A stretch of DNA of 64,000 nucleotides from Pseudomonadota bacterium (GCA_025352885.1 JANXRZ010000240.1:26573-90572); one strand, 5' to 3'; counted from the first letter of the stretch, positions 35,595 to 44,503 are shown. Made by a program: numbers and translations. Notes: generated by a model from the sequence alone, not told the origin.

Positions 35595-36093
35595 ATCGGT
35601 TCTCCCTGTTGGCTTCTGGACGCTCGGCGCATGCCGGCGTCAGGGGCGCACTTTAGCCAATGCCACCCTGCCCGGCAACATGCTGCGCTGCTTCAAAGGC
35701 GTAGGCCGAGTGTCTCAGATCGGACCCTCCACGTGCGCCAAAATTGCCGGCGCGAGGCGCGCAAAATGCGGGCCAAGGCTGTTATCCACAAAACCTGTGG
35801 ATAAGTTTGTGGATTGTGCTTGTACAGTTGCCCTTTTACCTGCCAAGCGGCGCGCACCAATCGGCGTGATTAAAATTTCACCGCCAAATATTTGCCTCTA
35901 AACAAGCTGTTGTGACTAAGAATGGGCCTCCGCGGGCGACGCACAGTCATTGTGTGCGCCCGGCCTCAAAAGTGTGGATTAGTCAAGCGCCGGCAATCGA
36001 AAAGCGGTTGAAAAATGCGGGCTTATGTGAGTGTGCGGACTACACGTGTAAGCAGGGGCGTGGGATAGACTCCGGGCGCTTGGAACGCCTGCC
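35595..36093. other. Spacer between divergent exbB and xseA; holds DnaA-box-like elements
   Basis: This 499-base stretch has no credible gene. It contains two perfect TTATCCACA boxes in inverted orientation, two weaker copies further right, and an AT-richer segment (about 35866-35912) unlike the surrounding GC-rich DNA. Promoters for both flanking genes must lie here; I could not pick a convincing -35/-10 pair by eye. Confidence 0.7.
35782..35804. promoter_or_regulatory. Inverted pair of consensus DnaA boxes
   Basis: TTATCCACA (35782-35790) and its reverse complement TGTGGATAA (35796-35804) are separated by five bases, AAACC. Both match the DnaA 9-mer exactly. A degenerate copy TGTGGATTG follows at 35808-35816 and TGTGGATTA lies at 35973-35981. 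Confidence 0.7.
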
Positions 36094-37368
36094 GTGAGTA
36101 CTCGACCAACCATGTTCGATCCACCCATCCTGACCGTTTCGGAACTCGCCCGCGGCGTGCGCGACCTCCTCGAGCGGCGCTTTCCGCTCGGATGGGTCGC
36201 CGGCGAAATCTCCAACTTCAAGCGCTATGACTCCGGGCACTGCTATTTCACCCTGAAGGACGCCGGCGCCCAGGTGCGCTGCGTCATGTTCCGCAGCCGG
36301 TCCCAGTACATGGACTGGCAACCAAAGGAGGGCATGCAGGTCGAGGTCCGCGCCCTGGTCACCCTTTACGAGCCGCGCGGCGACTTCCAGCTGAACGTCG
36401 AGACCATGCGGCGGGCCGGGTTGGGACCGCTCTACGAGCGCTTCCTCCGGACGCGGGACGCGCTGGAACGCGAAGGCCTCTTCGACCCCGCCTCCAAGCG
36501 CGCAATCCCGCTCTTCCCAAAGACGGTGGGCCTCGTCACTTCGCTTGCCGCGGCGGCCCTCCAGGACATGCTCACGACATTGAGTCGCCGCAATCCCTCG
36601 ATCAAAGTCGTCGTATACCCGGTTCCCGTGCAAGGCGAAGGCGCTGCGGCGCGCATTGCCGCCATGCTTGCAACGGCCAGCCGACGCAACGAGTGTGAAG
36701 TCCTGCTCCTCGCCCGAGGCGGCGGATCCATCGAGGACCTCTGGCAGTTCAACGAGGAAGTAGTTGCGCGCGCGATCCGCGCATGCGGCATTCCCGTGGT
36801 CACCGGGGTCGGGCATGAGACCGACTTCACGATCGCCGATTTCGCTGCGGACCTGCGCGCGCCGACGCCTACCGCCGCAGCCGAGGCAGTGAGCCCTTCA
36901 CGCGATGCGCTTTTCGCGCGTCTCGGGGAATTGGTCGAGCGTTCAACGCGAGCTGCGTTGCGCCGGATCGAAACCGAACTTCAGCGCGTCGACGGATACG
37001 GGCGGCGCCTCGTGCACCCGAAGGCGCGGCTGGCCGCGAGCGGCCGCTTCCTCGAGCAGCTGCGCGCACGCCTGGCCGCTGCCCGGCCGGACCTGCGAGC
37101 ACTCGAGCGGGAGCGCTCCGAGCTTCTTCGGCGCCTCGACTTCGCCGTCCGTCGCAATCTCGAGCGACCGGCCCAGCGCTTACATACCTTGAGAGCAAGC
37201 CTGGCGAGCCTCGATCCCACTGCAGTCCTTGCGCGCGGCTACAGCCTTACGCGCAACGCGAAAGGCGAAGTGATCCGCGATGCCACGACGCTCGTCACCG
37301 GCGAGACCTTGACCACGCATTTTTCTCGCGGGCGCGCAACGAGCGAGGTCAAGACGCTAGGCGAGTGA
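36094..37368 (+). CDS. xseA: Exodeoxyribonuclease VII large subunit
   Basis: 424 residues: an N-terminal OB fold (ILTVSELARGVRDLLERRFPLGWVAGEISNF...), the catalytic core with GLVTSLAAAALQDML, RGGGSIEDLWQFNEE and GVGHETDFTIADFAADLRAPTPTAAAE, and a long alpha-helical C-terminal region ending in LARGYSLTRN. With XseB it degrades single-stranded DNA. The start may be GTG 36094 or ATG 36112; the latter begins the conserved MFDPPILT. It is the first gene of a rightward run. Confidence 0.95.
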   Translation: MSTRPTMFDPPILTVSELARGVRDLLERRFPLGWVAGEISNFKRYDSGHCYFTLKDAGAQVRCVMFRSRSQYMDWQPKEGMQVEVRALVTLYEPRGDFQLNVETMRRAGLGPLYERFLRTRDALEREGLFDPASKRAIPLFPKTVGLVTSLAAAALQDMLTTLSRRNPSIKVVVYPVPVQGEGAAARIAAMLATASRRNECEVLLLARGGGSIEDLWQFNEEVVARAIRACGIPVVTGVGHETDFTIADFAADLRAPTPTAAAEAVSPSRDALFARLGELVERSTRAALRRIETELQRVDGYGRRLVHPKARLAASGRFLEQLRARLAAARPDLRALERERSELLRRLDFAVRRNLERPAQRLHTLRASLASLDPTAVLARGYSLTRNAKGEVIRDATTLVTGETLTTHFSRGRATSEVKTLGE

Positions 37369-37427
37369 CCGCGGGAGACTGCGGACGCGCGGCTATAATT
37401 CCAGCCCTGCTCCAGGACCTCTCGCTC

Positions 37428-37988
37428 ATGGGCCATCGCCTTTCAAAAATCTACACGCGCACCGGCGACGCCGGCGAAACCGGTCTCGGTGACGGCTCTC
37501 GCGTCCCGAAGGAAAGCGCGCGCATCCAGGCCCTTGGTGACATTGACGAGCTGAATTCCACGGTGGGCCTGTTGCTGGCCGAGGACCTTCCGGGGCCGAT
37601 CCGCGATGCTTTCGAAGGCATCCAGCATGATTTATTCGACCTCGGCGGCGAAGTTTCGATTCCGGGACGCAGCGCGATCGGCGAAGTACACGTGAAGCGG
37701 CTTGAAGACCTGCTCGATGGATTCAATGCGGATCTTCCCCCGCTCAAGGAATTCATCCTGCCCGGCGGCTCGCGAGCTGCCGCGTGCGCGCACCTTGTTC
37801 GCACGGTCTGCCGGCGCGCCGAGCGCAGCCTTGTCGCCCTTGCGCGGGACGAACCGGTGAGCGAGCGAGCGAGGCAATACCTCAACCGGCTTTCGGACCT
37901 CGCGTTCGTGATCGGGCGCCTTGCGAACCGCCATGCCGGCCGCGGCGACGTCCTGTGGCAACCCGGCCGCACGAAAGGCAGCCAATGA
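37428..37988 (+). CDS. Cob(I)alamin adenosyltransferase, PduO type
   Basis: 186 residues with the ATP-binding N-terminus KIYTRTGDAGETGLGDG, LGDIDELNSTVGLLL, the FILPGGS block and RTVCRRAERSLVAL, the full PduO-type ATR pattern. It converts cob(I)alamin to adenosylcobalamin. ATG 37428 is used because conserved sequence starts right there. No adenosylcobalamin-dependent enzyme is encoded nearby, though QueG (2.5 kb) is a cobalamin protein. The following SIMPL gene overlaps it by ATGA. Confidence 0.94.
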   Translation: MGHRLSKIYTRTGDAGETGLGDGSRVPKESARIQALGDIDELNSTVGLLLAEDLPGPIRDAFEGIQHDLFDLGGEVSIPGRSAIGEVHVKRLEDLLDGFNADLPPLKEFILPGGSRAAACAHLVRTVCRRAERSLVALARDEPVSERARQYLNRLSDLAFVIGRLANRHAGRGDVLWQPGRTKGSQ

Positions 37989-38674
37989 AGCGCATCGCCG
38001 CACTCGCACTGGCCCTCGCGATGGCATTCACTTGCGCGCACGCCCAGGAGCGCGCCGAAACGCTCTTCAACCTGGTGACGCTTTCCGCCCAGGCCGAGCG
38101 GGAAGTCGCGAATGACACGCTCTCGGCGGTACTGGCAGCCGAGGCCGAAGGCAGCGATCCGGCAGCGCTTTCCGACGGCGTCAATCGCGCGATGCGCGAT
38201 GCCCTGAAACTCGCACAGGGCTACCGTGGCGTAAACGCGCGCTCGCTCAATTACCAGACTTGGCCGGTCTACGACAAGACACGCATCGTGCGCTGGCGCG
38301 TGCGGCAGGAGATCAGGCTCGAAAGCCGAGATTTCGCCCAGGCCACCGACCTTATCGGCAAGCTGCAATCGAGCCTTGTAGTGACGAGCCTGGCGGTTGG
38401 CCTGTCGCCCGAGGCGCGCAGGCAGGCGGAAAACGCGCTTATCGGGGAGGCGCTGGCCGCTTTCCATGAGCGCGCTTCCATCGTGCGCGATGCACAGAAA
38501 GCAAAGTCGTACCGCACAAAGGACCTGCAACTCAACACCGGGGGCGGCTTCCAGCCCCGGATGTACGCCGCGCAGCGCGCGGGAGCGGTTTCCGCATCGG
38601 TTGCGCCGCCGTCCGTCGAGCCGGGCGCTTCGAGCCTGCAAGTGACCGTCAGCGGCACCGTTCAGCTTCAGTAG
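37985..38674 (+). CDS. SIMPL domain (DUF541) periplasmic protein
   Basis: 229 residues. A signal peptide (MKRIAALALALAMAFTCAHAQ) precedes a SIMPL/DUF541 domain with LVTLSAQAEREVANDTLSA near the start and LNYQTWPVYDKTR in the middle. SIMPL proteins in bacteria are periplasmic or outer-membrane associated (YggE-like) and linked to oxidative stress, without a known catalytic activity. The gene overlaps the ATR gene by four bases, a conserved-looking pairing of unknown meaning. Confidence 0.88.
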   Translation: MKRIAALALALAMAFTCAHAQERAETLFNLVTLSAQAEREVANDTLSAVLAAEAEGSDPAALSDGVNRAMRDALKLAQGYRGVNARSLNYQTWPVYDKTRIVRWRVRQEIRLESRDFAQATDLIGKLQSSLVVTSLAVGLSPEARRQAENALIGEALAAFHERASIVRDAQKAKSYRTKDLQLNTGGGFQPRMYAAQRAGAVSASVAPPSVEPGASSLQVTVSGTVQLQ

Positions 38675-38706
38675 AATACGCACTTCACTCGTCCCAAGGC
38701 AGCCGG

Positions 38707-39426
38707 ATGCCCGCAAAGTTTCACGCGATAAAAGCGCTCGTCTTCGATGTTTTCGGGACAGTCGTGGACTGGCGCGGGTCGATCATCCGCGAAGTGAGGA
38801 AGCTTTCACGCGAGAAGAAGCTCGCGCTCGATCCGGCCGAATTCGCAGACGCGTGGCGAGCCGGATACCAGCCCGCAATGGCGAAGGTTCGCTCGGGCAC
38901 GCTCGGCTGGACGAAGATCGACGCCCTGCATCGCATGATCCTCGATGACCTGCTGGCGAAATTCGGCGTAGAGGGACTGAAGGAATCGGAGATCGACCAT
39001 CTCAACCGGGTCTGGCATCGCCTCGCTCCCTGGCCCGATTCGCGCGCCGGCCTCAAGGCGCTCAAGAAAACGCGCACGATCGCGACGCTGTCCAATGGCA
39101 ACGTCTCCCTCCTTACGAACATGGCCAAGGCAGGCGGCCTGCCGTGGGACTGCGTTTTTTCGGGCGAGCTCTTCCACCATTACAAGCCCGATCCCGAGAC
39201 CTATCTCGGCGCCTGCGAGCTGCTCTCGCTCGAGCCGGCCGAGGTGATGATGGTGGCCGCGCACAAGAACGACCTGTTCGCAGCCAAGGGCTGCGGCCTC
39301 GCCACTGGGTTCGTCCGGCGCCCGCTCGAGCACGGGCCGGCCGTCAAGAATGACCTCAAGGCCGAGAAGGCATTCGACATCAACGCCAACGATTTCCTCG
39401 ACCTCGCCCGGCGCCTGGGCGCATGA
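38707..39426 (+). CDS. Haloacid dehalogenase, type II (HAD superfamily)
   Basis: 239 residues. The nucleophile motif FDVFGTVVDWRGS at the N-terminus, ATLSNGNVSLL (motif II), a conserved lysine in HHYKPDPETYLGA (motif III) and VAAHKNDLFAAKGCGLATGFVRRP (motif IV) match L-2-haloacid dehalogenases. The VAAHKNDL block with an N-D pair is typical of the type II dehalogenase subclass rather than phosphatases. It would hydrolyse 2-haloalkanoates, though natural substrates are often unknown. The next gene overlaps it by ATGA. Confidence 0.88.
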   Translation: MPAKFHAIKALVFDVFGTVVDWRGSIIREVRKLSREKKLALDPAEFADAWRAGYQPAMAKVRSGTLGWTKIDALHRMILDDLLAKFGVEGLKESEIDHLNRVWHRLAPWPDSRAGLKALKKTRTIATLSNGNVSLLTNMAKAGGLPWDCVFSGELFHHYKPDPETYLGACELLSLEPAEVMMVAAHKNDLFAAKGCGLATGFVRRPLEHGPAVKNDLKAEKAFDINANDFLDLARRLGA

Positions 39427-39833
39427 GCAGCATCGACCAGCCGCCGAATCATCGCCTGCTGATAGTCGACGACGAAGAGGCCACGCGCCTCCTGCTCGCG
39501 CGAATCCTCACGAACGACATGCAGGTGGAGATCACGCTCGCCGGCACGTGCGAGCAGGCGGTGCGCCTGGGCGGGAGCTACGCCTACGACGCGATCCTCC
39601 TCGACCTGATGATGCCGGGCATCGGCGGATTCGGTGTGCTGAGGGAATTGCGCACCAACTCGCCTAACTCGACCACCCCCATCATCATCGTCTCGATGCT
39701 CTCGGAGCAGGAGACGGTGGACCGCTGCATGGCCGCGGGCGCGAGCGCCTATCTCGTGAAGCCGGTCGAGCGCAACACGCTCACGGCAACGATCCGGGCG
39801 CAGATCGCCGGCCGCGGCCGCCCCCAAACCTGA
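39423..39833 (+). CDS. Single-domain response regulator (REC only)
   Basis: 136 residues, consisting of one receiver domain: acidic pair in LLIVDDEEATR, phosphoacceptor Asp in DAILLDLMMPGIGG, a Ser in IIIVSMLSEQ and Lys in YLVKPVERN. There is no output domain and no sensor kinase close by, so it must act through partner proteins. It overlaps the HAD gene by four bases and is followed 19 bases later by a RidA gene; a functional link among these three is not evident. Confidence 0.92.
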   Translation: MSSIDQPPNHRLLIVDDEEATRLLLARILTNDMQVEITLAGTCEQAVRLGGSYAYDAILLDLMMPGIGGFGVLRELRTNSPNSTTPIIIVSMLSEQETVDRCMAAGASAYLVKPVERNTLTATIRAQIAGRGRPQT

Positions 39834-39852
39834 TCAAAGGACTTCACGAATC

Positions 39853-40236
39853 ATGGCCGACATCCGCATCTACAACCCCGAATCGCTCGGCGCACCGCTG
39901 GGGCAGTACTCGCACGTGGCGAGGGTCAAGGCGGCCGAGACGCTTTACATCGCCGGCATGCTCGCGCCGGGCGAGGATTTCGACACGCAGTGCAGCGGCG
40001 TTTTCCGCAGCATTGAAGCGGCGCTCAAGTCCGCAGGCGCTGGTTGGGGCAATGTGGCCCAGTTCACGACCTACCTTGTGCACTCCCAGGACATCCCGAA
40101 ATTCATGGCCTGGCGGCTGCGGGAATTCCCGAAGATGTTTCCCGACGGCAAATACCCGCCGAACACCCTGCTTATCATCGACCGCCTCGTGCAGGAACAG
40201 TTCGTGGTCGAAGTGCAGACCATCGCAGCGCTCTGA
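39853..40236 (+). CDS. RidA/YjgF family protein
   Basis: 127 residues, the usual RidA size. Conserved stretches are TLYIAGMLAPGEDFDTQCSGVFRSIEAALKSAGAGWGNVAQFTTYLV and a C-terminal VEVQTIAAL. RidA proteins hydrolyse reactive enamine/imine intermediates; members lacking the substrate-binding arginine may have other roles. Here the C-terminal region reads NTLLIIDRLVQEQFVVEVQTIAAL, so the typical PxR-xxxEV arginine is not clearly in its usual place, and this may be a RidA paralogue. Last gene of the rightward run. Confidence 0.85.
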   Translation: MADIRIYNPESLGAPLGQYSHVARVKAAETLYIAGMLAPGEDFDTQCSGVFRSIEAALKSAGAGWGNVAQFTTYLVHSQDIPKFMAWRLREFPKMFPDGKYPPNTLLIIDRLVQEQFVVEVQTIAAL

Positions 40237-40318
40237 ATCCCGGACATTCGTTTCGTTAAAACCAACGCCGGCGCGCCTCTTAGGCCGATTCGTATAACTA
40301 ATCCGATATAGCGCCTGG

Positions 40319-41278
40319 TCAGTCCGGCTTGGCGCCGGACACCTTTACCAAGCGCGCGTAAAGCGCCTTCTCGCTTTCTATGAACGAGGTGAACGCTTCG
40401 GGCGAGCGGATGGAAGGCGTCTCCGAACCCATGGTGCGCAGCCTTTCCTTGGTGTCCGCTGAATCGAGCGCCTTGAAAATTTCGGCCGAAAGGCGGGCGA
40501 CGACCTCGTTCGGCGTCTTCCCCGGGGCCATTACGCCCCACCACGTGGTCATGTCGAAGCCCTTGAGGCCGGATTCGTCGAGCGTGGGCAACTCGGGGAC
40601 GAAGCCCGTGCGTTTTTTCGTCGTGACCGCCAGCGCGCGCACCTTGCCGGCCTTGATGTTGGGCAGCGAGCTTGCAAGGTTGTCGAACATGAGGTGCAGG
40701 CGCCCGGACATGAGGTCGAGCACGGCCGGCGCCGAGGCTTTGTACGGAATGTGGACCATGTAAGTGCCGGTCATCTGCTTGAAGAGTTCGCCGGCCAGGT
40801 GTCCCGTCGAGCCCGTCGAACCCGAGCCGAAGTCGAGCTTGCCGGGACGCGATCTGGCCAATTCGACGAGCTCCCGCACGTTTCGCGCCGGCAGGTCGTT
40901 GTTGACGATGAGCACGTTCGGCACCTGCACGACGAGCGCGACGTGCCGGAAATCCCGGATCGGGTCGTATGGCAGGCTCGGCATGAGCGCGGGGTTGATC
41001 GCATGCGTGGCGATCGCGCCCATGAGGAGCGTGTAGCCGTCGGGGGCGCTCTTGGCCACGTAGTCGGCCGCGATCACGCCACCGGCGCCCGGCTTGGTTT
41101 CCACTACGACGGGCTGCCCGAGGGCCTCCTGCAGCTTTTGCGCGATTACGCGCGAAGAGATGTCCACCGGCCCGCCCGGATACGGGCAGATCAGCCTGAC
41201 GGGTTTGGAAGGCCACGCCTGGGCCGCGACCACCCCTGCCTGGGCAAGCAGTGCCAGCCCGATCAACAGTCGCTTCAT
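40319..41278 (-). CDS. Bug-family TTT periplasmic substrate-binding receptor (4)
   Basis: 319 residues with signal peptide MKRLLIGLALLAQAGVVAAQA and Bug core: PVRLICPYPGGPVDISSRVIA, SAPDGYTLLMG, SGSTGSTGHLAGELF and a C-terminal VKVSGAKPD. GGAGG lies eight bases before the ATG. It follows tctB-tctA on the same strand and is a likely cognate receptor, but an intrinsic terminator stands directly before its ribosome-binding site, so its level may be set separately from the membrane subunits. Confidence 0.92.
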   Translation of the reverse strand: MKRLLIGLALLAQAGVVAAQAWPSKPVRLICPYPGGPVDISSRVIAQKLQEALGQPVVVETKPGAGGVIAADYVAKSAPDGYTLLMGAIATHAINPALMPSLPYDPIRDFRHVALVVQVPNVLIVNNDLPARNVRELVELARSRPGKLDFGSGSTGSTGHLAGELFKQMTGTYMVHIPYKASAPAVLDLMSGRLHLMFDNLASSLPNIKAGKVRALAVTTKKRTGFVPELPTLDESGLKGFDMTTWWGVMAPGKTPNEVVARLSAEIFKALDSADTKERLRTMGSETPSIRSPEAFTSFIESEKALYARLVKVSGAKPD

Positions 41279-41299
41279 TTCGGTTGCCTCCGGAAAAGA

Positions 41300-41325
41300 A
41301 AAGGGCGCGCCGAGGCGCGCCCTTT
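41300..41325 (-). terminator. Intrinsic terminator between tctA and the following receptor gene
   Basis: A near-perfect stem AAAGGGCGCGCC / GGCGCGCCCTTT with a very small loop is followed on the minus strand by TTTTCTTTTC. It sits 22 bases before the next ATG, with the T-run running straight into that gene's GGAGG, so it could limit or attenuate expression of the downstream receptor. Confidence 0.85.
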
Positions 41326-41342
41326 GACGGACTTTGCCCTCG

Positions 41343-42851
41343 TTAAGCTTCGACGAACGCCTCTTCCCGCTTCTTCCGGATGTTCGGCAGCAGCAGGATG
41401 ATGAGGAGCACGATCGAGGCGATCAGGAACCCGGCGCTGATCGGCTTGGTGAAGAACACGATCGGGTCGCCTCGAGAAAGCAGCATCGCCCGGCGCAGGT
41501 TCTCTTCCATGAGGGGCCCGAGGATGAATCCGAGCAAGAGCGGTGCCGGCTCGCACTCGAGCTTCACGAAGACGTAACCCAGGAGGCCGAAGATCATCAT
41601 GAGCAGCACGTCGAACGGGTTGTTCGAGAGGCTGTAGACACCGATCGCCATGAACACGAGGATCGACGGGAACAGGATGCGGTAAGGCACCGTCAGCAGC
41701 TTGATCCACAAGCCGATCATCGGCAGATTCAGGATCACGAGCATGAGGTTGCCCACCCACATCGAGCAGATCATGCCCCAGAAGAGTTGCGGCTTCTCGG
41801 TCATCACCTGCGGACCCGGGGCGATGCCCTGGATCATCATCGCGCCGATCATGAGCGCCATTACGGCGTTCGACGGGATGCCCAGCGTGAGCAGCGGGAT
41901 GAACGAAGTCTGGGCGCCGGCATTGTTTGCCGACTCGGGTGCAGCTACCCCTTCGATGGCGCCCTTGCCGAACTCGTGGCCGTATTTCGAAACCTTCTTC
42001 TCGAGCGTGTAGGCGCCGAACGAGGCGAGCAGCGCGCCGCCGCCCGGCAGGATGCCGAGCGCCGAGCCGAGGAACGTCCCGCGCAGGATGGGCTTCCACA
42101 TGCGCTTCCAGTCCTCCTTCGTCGGGAACATGTTGGTCACCTTGTTGGTGAACACCTCGCGCTCGTCCTTGAGCTCGAGGTTGGTGATGATCTCTGCGAT
42201 CCCGAACAGGCCCATCGCGACCGTCACGAAGCCGATGCCGTCGGCCAGTTCCGAGATGCCGAAGGCAAAGCGCAGGACGCCTGAGTTCACATCCGTGCCA
42301 ACGAGGCCGAGCAGGAGCCCGAGGATCACCATGGCGACGGCCTTGAGCACCGACCCGTGGGCGAGCACGACGGCCGCCACGAGACCCAGCACCATCAGCG
42401 AGAAGTATTCCGACGGGCCGAACTTCAGCGCGACTTCTGCAAGCGGCGGCGCGAACATCGCCACGATCACCGTGGCCACGCAGCCGGCGAAGAACGAGCC
42501 GATCGCAGCAGTGGCGAGTGCGACGCCCGCCCTGCCCTGCCGGGCCATCTGGTAACCGTCCAGGCAGGTCACCACCGAGGAGGATTCTCCCGGGAGGTTG
42601 ACGAGAATCGCGGAGGTCGAGCCGCCGTACTGGGCGCCGTAGTAAATGCCGGCCAGCATGATGAGCGCCGTGATCGGCGACAGGCTGAAGGTGACCGGCA
42701 GGAGCATCGCGATGGTGGCGACCGGCCCGATGCCCGGGAGCACCCCGATGAGGGTGCCCAGCAGTACGCCGATCAGGCAATACAGCAGGTTGACCGGCGT
42801 GAGTGCGACACCGAAACCAAGGGCGAGGTTGCTGAAGAGATTCATGTCCAT
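41343..42851 (-). CDS. tctA: TTT family transporter large membrane subunit TctA
   Basis: 502 residues with about 12 hydrophobic segments. The N-terminal GTLIGVLPGIGPVATIAMLLP and YGGSTSAILVNLPGESSSVVTC motifs and the later GLPGGGAL-like turn (ILPGGGALLASFGAYTLEK) are invariant TctA features. With TctB it forms the secondary transporter that takes a substrate from a Bug receptor. It follows tctB by ten bases. A terminator lies directly downstream. Confidence 0.96.
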   Translation of the reverse strand: MDMNLFSNLALGFGVALTPVNLLYCLIGVLLGTLIGVLPGIGPVATIAMLLPVTFSLSPITALIMLAGIYYGAQYGGSTSAILVNLPGESSSVVTCLDGYQMARQGRAGVALATAAIGSFFAGCVATVIVAMFAPPLAEVALKFGPSEYFSLMVLGLVAAVVLAHGSVLKAVAMVILGLLLGLVGTDVNSGVLRFAFGISELADGIGFVTVAMGLFGIAEIITNLELKDEREVFTNKVTNMFPTKEDWKRMWKPILRGTFLGSALGILPGGGALLASFGAYTLEKKVSKYGHEFGKGAIEGVAAPESANNAGAQTSFIPLLTLGIPSNAVMALMIGAMMIQGIAPGPQVMTEKPQLFWGMICSMWVGNLMLVILNLPMIGLWIKLLTVPYRILFPSILVFMAIGVYSLSNNPFDVLLMMIFGLLGYVFVKLECEPAPLLLGFILGPLMEENLRRAMLLSRGDPIVFFTKPISAGFLIASIVLLIILLLPNIRKKREEAFVEA

Positions 42852-42861
42852 GGTTTTCTCC

Positions 42862-43314
42862 TCAGCCCAGGAAGTCGGGCCAGAGCGGGAAGGGCAGCGT
42901 AAGGCCCTTCACGAACACCAGCACGGAAAAGATGATCAGAACGATGGTGAGGATCCCCACTTCCTTCGCCTTGAACTCGTGGCCGCCGAAAGCGCACACG
43001 AAGATCAGCACGACCAGCGCAAGAACGAAACCCAGGGGCTTGAGCAGGTACCCGAACAGCACCAGCGAAAGGGAGATGAAGAACAGCGGCTTGAAGGAAA
43101 ATTTCGGAAGACCCTCGCCCTGCACGACCAGCGCCTGGAAGAGGACGATCGCGCCAAGCACCGCCATGATGCCGCCAAGGACGGTCGGGAAGTACGCCGG
43201 ACCCATGCGCACCGCGCTTCCCATCTGGTAGTTGCGCGCAACGACAAGGAAGAACAGGCCGAACGCGATGAACAGCAGGCCTGCCCAGAAATCCTTGGGA
43301 CTTTTGATCTTCAT
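42862..43314 (-). CDS. tctB: TTT family transporter small membrane subunit TctB
   Basis: 150 residues with four hydrophobic helices: DFWAGLLFIAFGLFFLVVARNY at the start, the MGPAYFPTVLGGIMAVLG segment (GxAxxFP is typical of TctB) and paired C-terminal helices. It completes the membrane complex with TctA. A Bug receptor gene lies 214 bases upstream on the same strand and another follows tctA, so two receptors flank this one transporter. Confidence 0.94.
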   Translation of the reverse strand: MKIKSPKDFWAGLLFIAFGLFFLVVARNYQMGSAVRMGPAYFPTVLGGIMAVLGAIVLFQALVVQGEGLPKFSFKPLFFISLSLVLFGYLLKPLGFVLALVVLIFVCAFGGHEFKAKEVGILTIVLIIFSVLVFVKGLTLPFPLWPDFLG

Positions 43315-43528
43315 GTGCCTCCTTCAGGAACGATGCGCCGATTTGGCTTCTGCCATAGAGCCGATCCCGGCAAAAACGCGTTGGAGTGTATCACGGCGAT
43401 TTGCACGGAATCCATAAATGCGGCGACGGAATACTGTCTGTGGCGTCAGCCATTTTGACCCGCACGACACCGGTGCGCTTGCGCGCCCGCATTGTGCATC
43501 GCAAGGCGCCCGGCTTCCTGCAATCGCC

Positions 43529-44503
43529 CTAGTCGACCTGTGCGCCCGACGCCTTCACGACGCGCGCCATCTTGTCGAAATCGGCTCGCAGCAGGCGGGA
43601 GAACTCTTCGCTCGAGAGCGCCTGCGGCTCGATGCCCTGCTTGGCGAGCCGCTCGAGGATGACCGGGTCCCTGAGCAGCTTGCCGACGGCCGCATTCACC
43701 TGCTCGACGATCGCCCTCGGCGTGCCCGCCGGCCCCAGCAGGCCGAACCAGGAATCGAATTCGTATCCGGGCAGGCCGCTCTCTGCGATCGACGGGATCT
43801 CCGGCAGGAACTTCGAGCGCTTGGCCGATGTGACGCCGATCAGCCGGACCCGTGAATCTTTTACAAACGGAATGGCGCCGATGTTGGCTGCGATGACCGC
43901 CTGCGCCCGCCCGACCACGACTTCGTTCACCGCCTCGCCGGTCGCCTTGAAAGGAATGTGGACGAGATCGATGCCGGCAAGGCCATTGAAATACGCCATC
44001 GAAAGATGCGTGGCGCTGCCGTTCCCTGCGGTTGCGTAATTCATCTTGCCCGGATTGGCTTTGGCATAAGCGATGAACTCCGCCACGTTCTTCGCCGGCA
44101 CCGCGGCATTCACAATCAATACGTAGCTGGCATTGCCGATATGCGCGATGGCCGAAAAATCCTTGATGGGGTCATAAGCAAGTTTTTTGTAAAGCGACCC
44201 GTTGATGGTGTGGCTCGCGGCGGAAAGCACCATCGTGGTGCCGTCCGGGACGCTCTTGGCGACTTGCGCATTGGCAATCGTGCCGCCGGCGCCCGGCCGA
44301 TTTTCCACGATGACGCTCGTGCCGAGCGCCTGCCCGAGTTCATTCACGATCGAACGGGCAAGGATGTCCTGCACCCCGCCCGAGGCGAAAGGCACGATCA
44401 CATGAACGACCTTGCCGGCGGTGAGCTGCGCGTGAGCGGGCACAGCGCCCAATGCGAGGGTCGTTGCCGCGGCAATGAGGCGAAGGGTCGAGAAAACACG
44501 CAT
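43529..44503 (-). CDS. Bug-family TTT periplasmic substrate-binding receptor (5)
   Basis: 324 residues with signal peptide MRVFSTLRLIAAATTLALGAVPAHAQ and Bug core: VVHVIVPFASGGVQDILARSI, SVPDGTTMVLS, GNGSATHLSMAYF and VKASGAQVD at the end. ATG 44503 begins a normal signal peptide; the frame is open further upstream but without one. It lies upstream of tctB-tctA on the same strand, separated by 214 bases, and is the other candidate receptor for that transporter. Confidence 0.92.
   Translation of the reverse strand: MRVFSTLRLIAAATTLALGAVPAHAQLTAGKVVHVIVPFASGGVQDILARSIVNELGQALGTSVIVENRPGAGGTIANAQVAKSVPDGTTMVLSAASHTINGSLYKKLAYDPIKDFSAIAHIGNASYVLIVNAAVPAKNVAEFIAYAKANPGKMNYATAGNGSATHLSMAYFNGLAGIDLVHIPFKATGEAVNEVVVGRAQAVIAANIGAIPFVKDSRVRLIGVTSAKRSKFLPEIPSIAESGLPGYEFDSWFGLLGPAGTPRAIVEQVNAAVGKLLRDPVILERLAKQGIEPQALSSEEFSRLLRADFDKMARVVKASGAQVD

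Noticed and set aside
35595..36093. Calling the DnaA-box spacer the chromosomal origin
   Set aside because: No dnaA, dnaN, rpmH, parAB or gidA is nearby, and I cannot compute GC skew from this window; only the boxes themselves are reported.
41275..42780. 501-residue minus-strand frame overlapping tctA in another frame
   Set aside because: Arg/Gly/Ala-rich and without membrane helices, unlike the TctA frame; a shadow.
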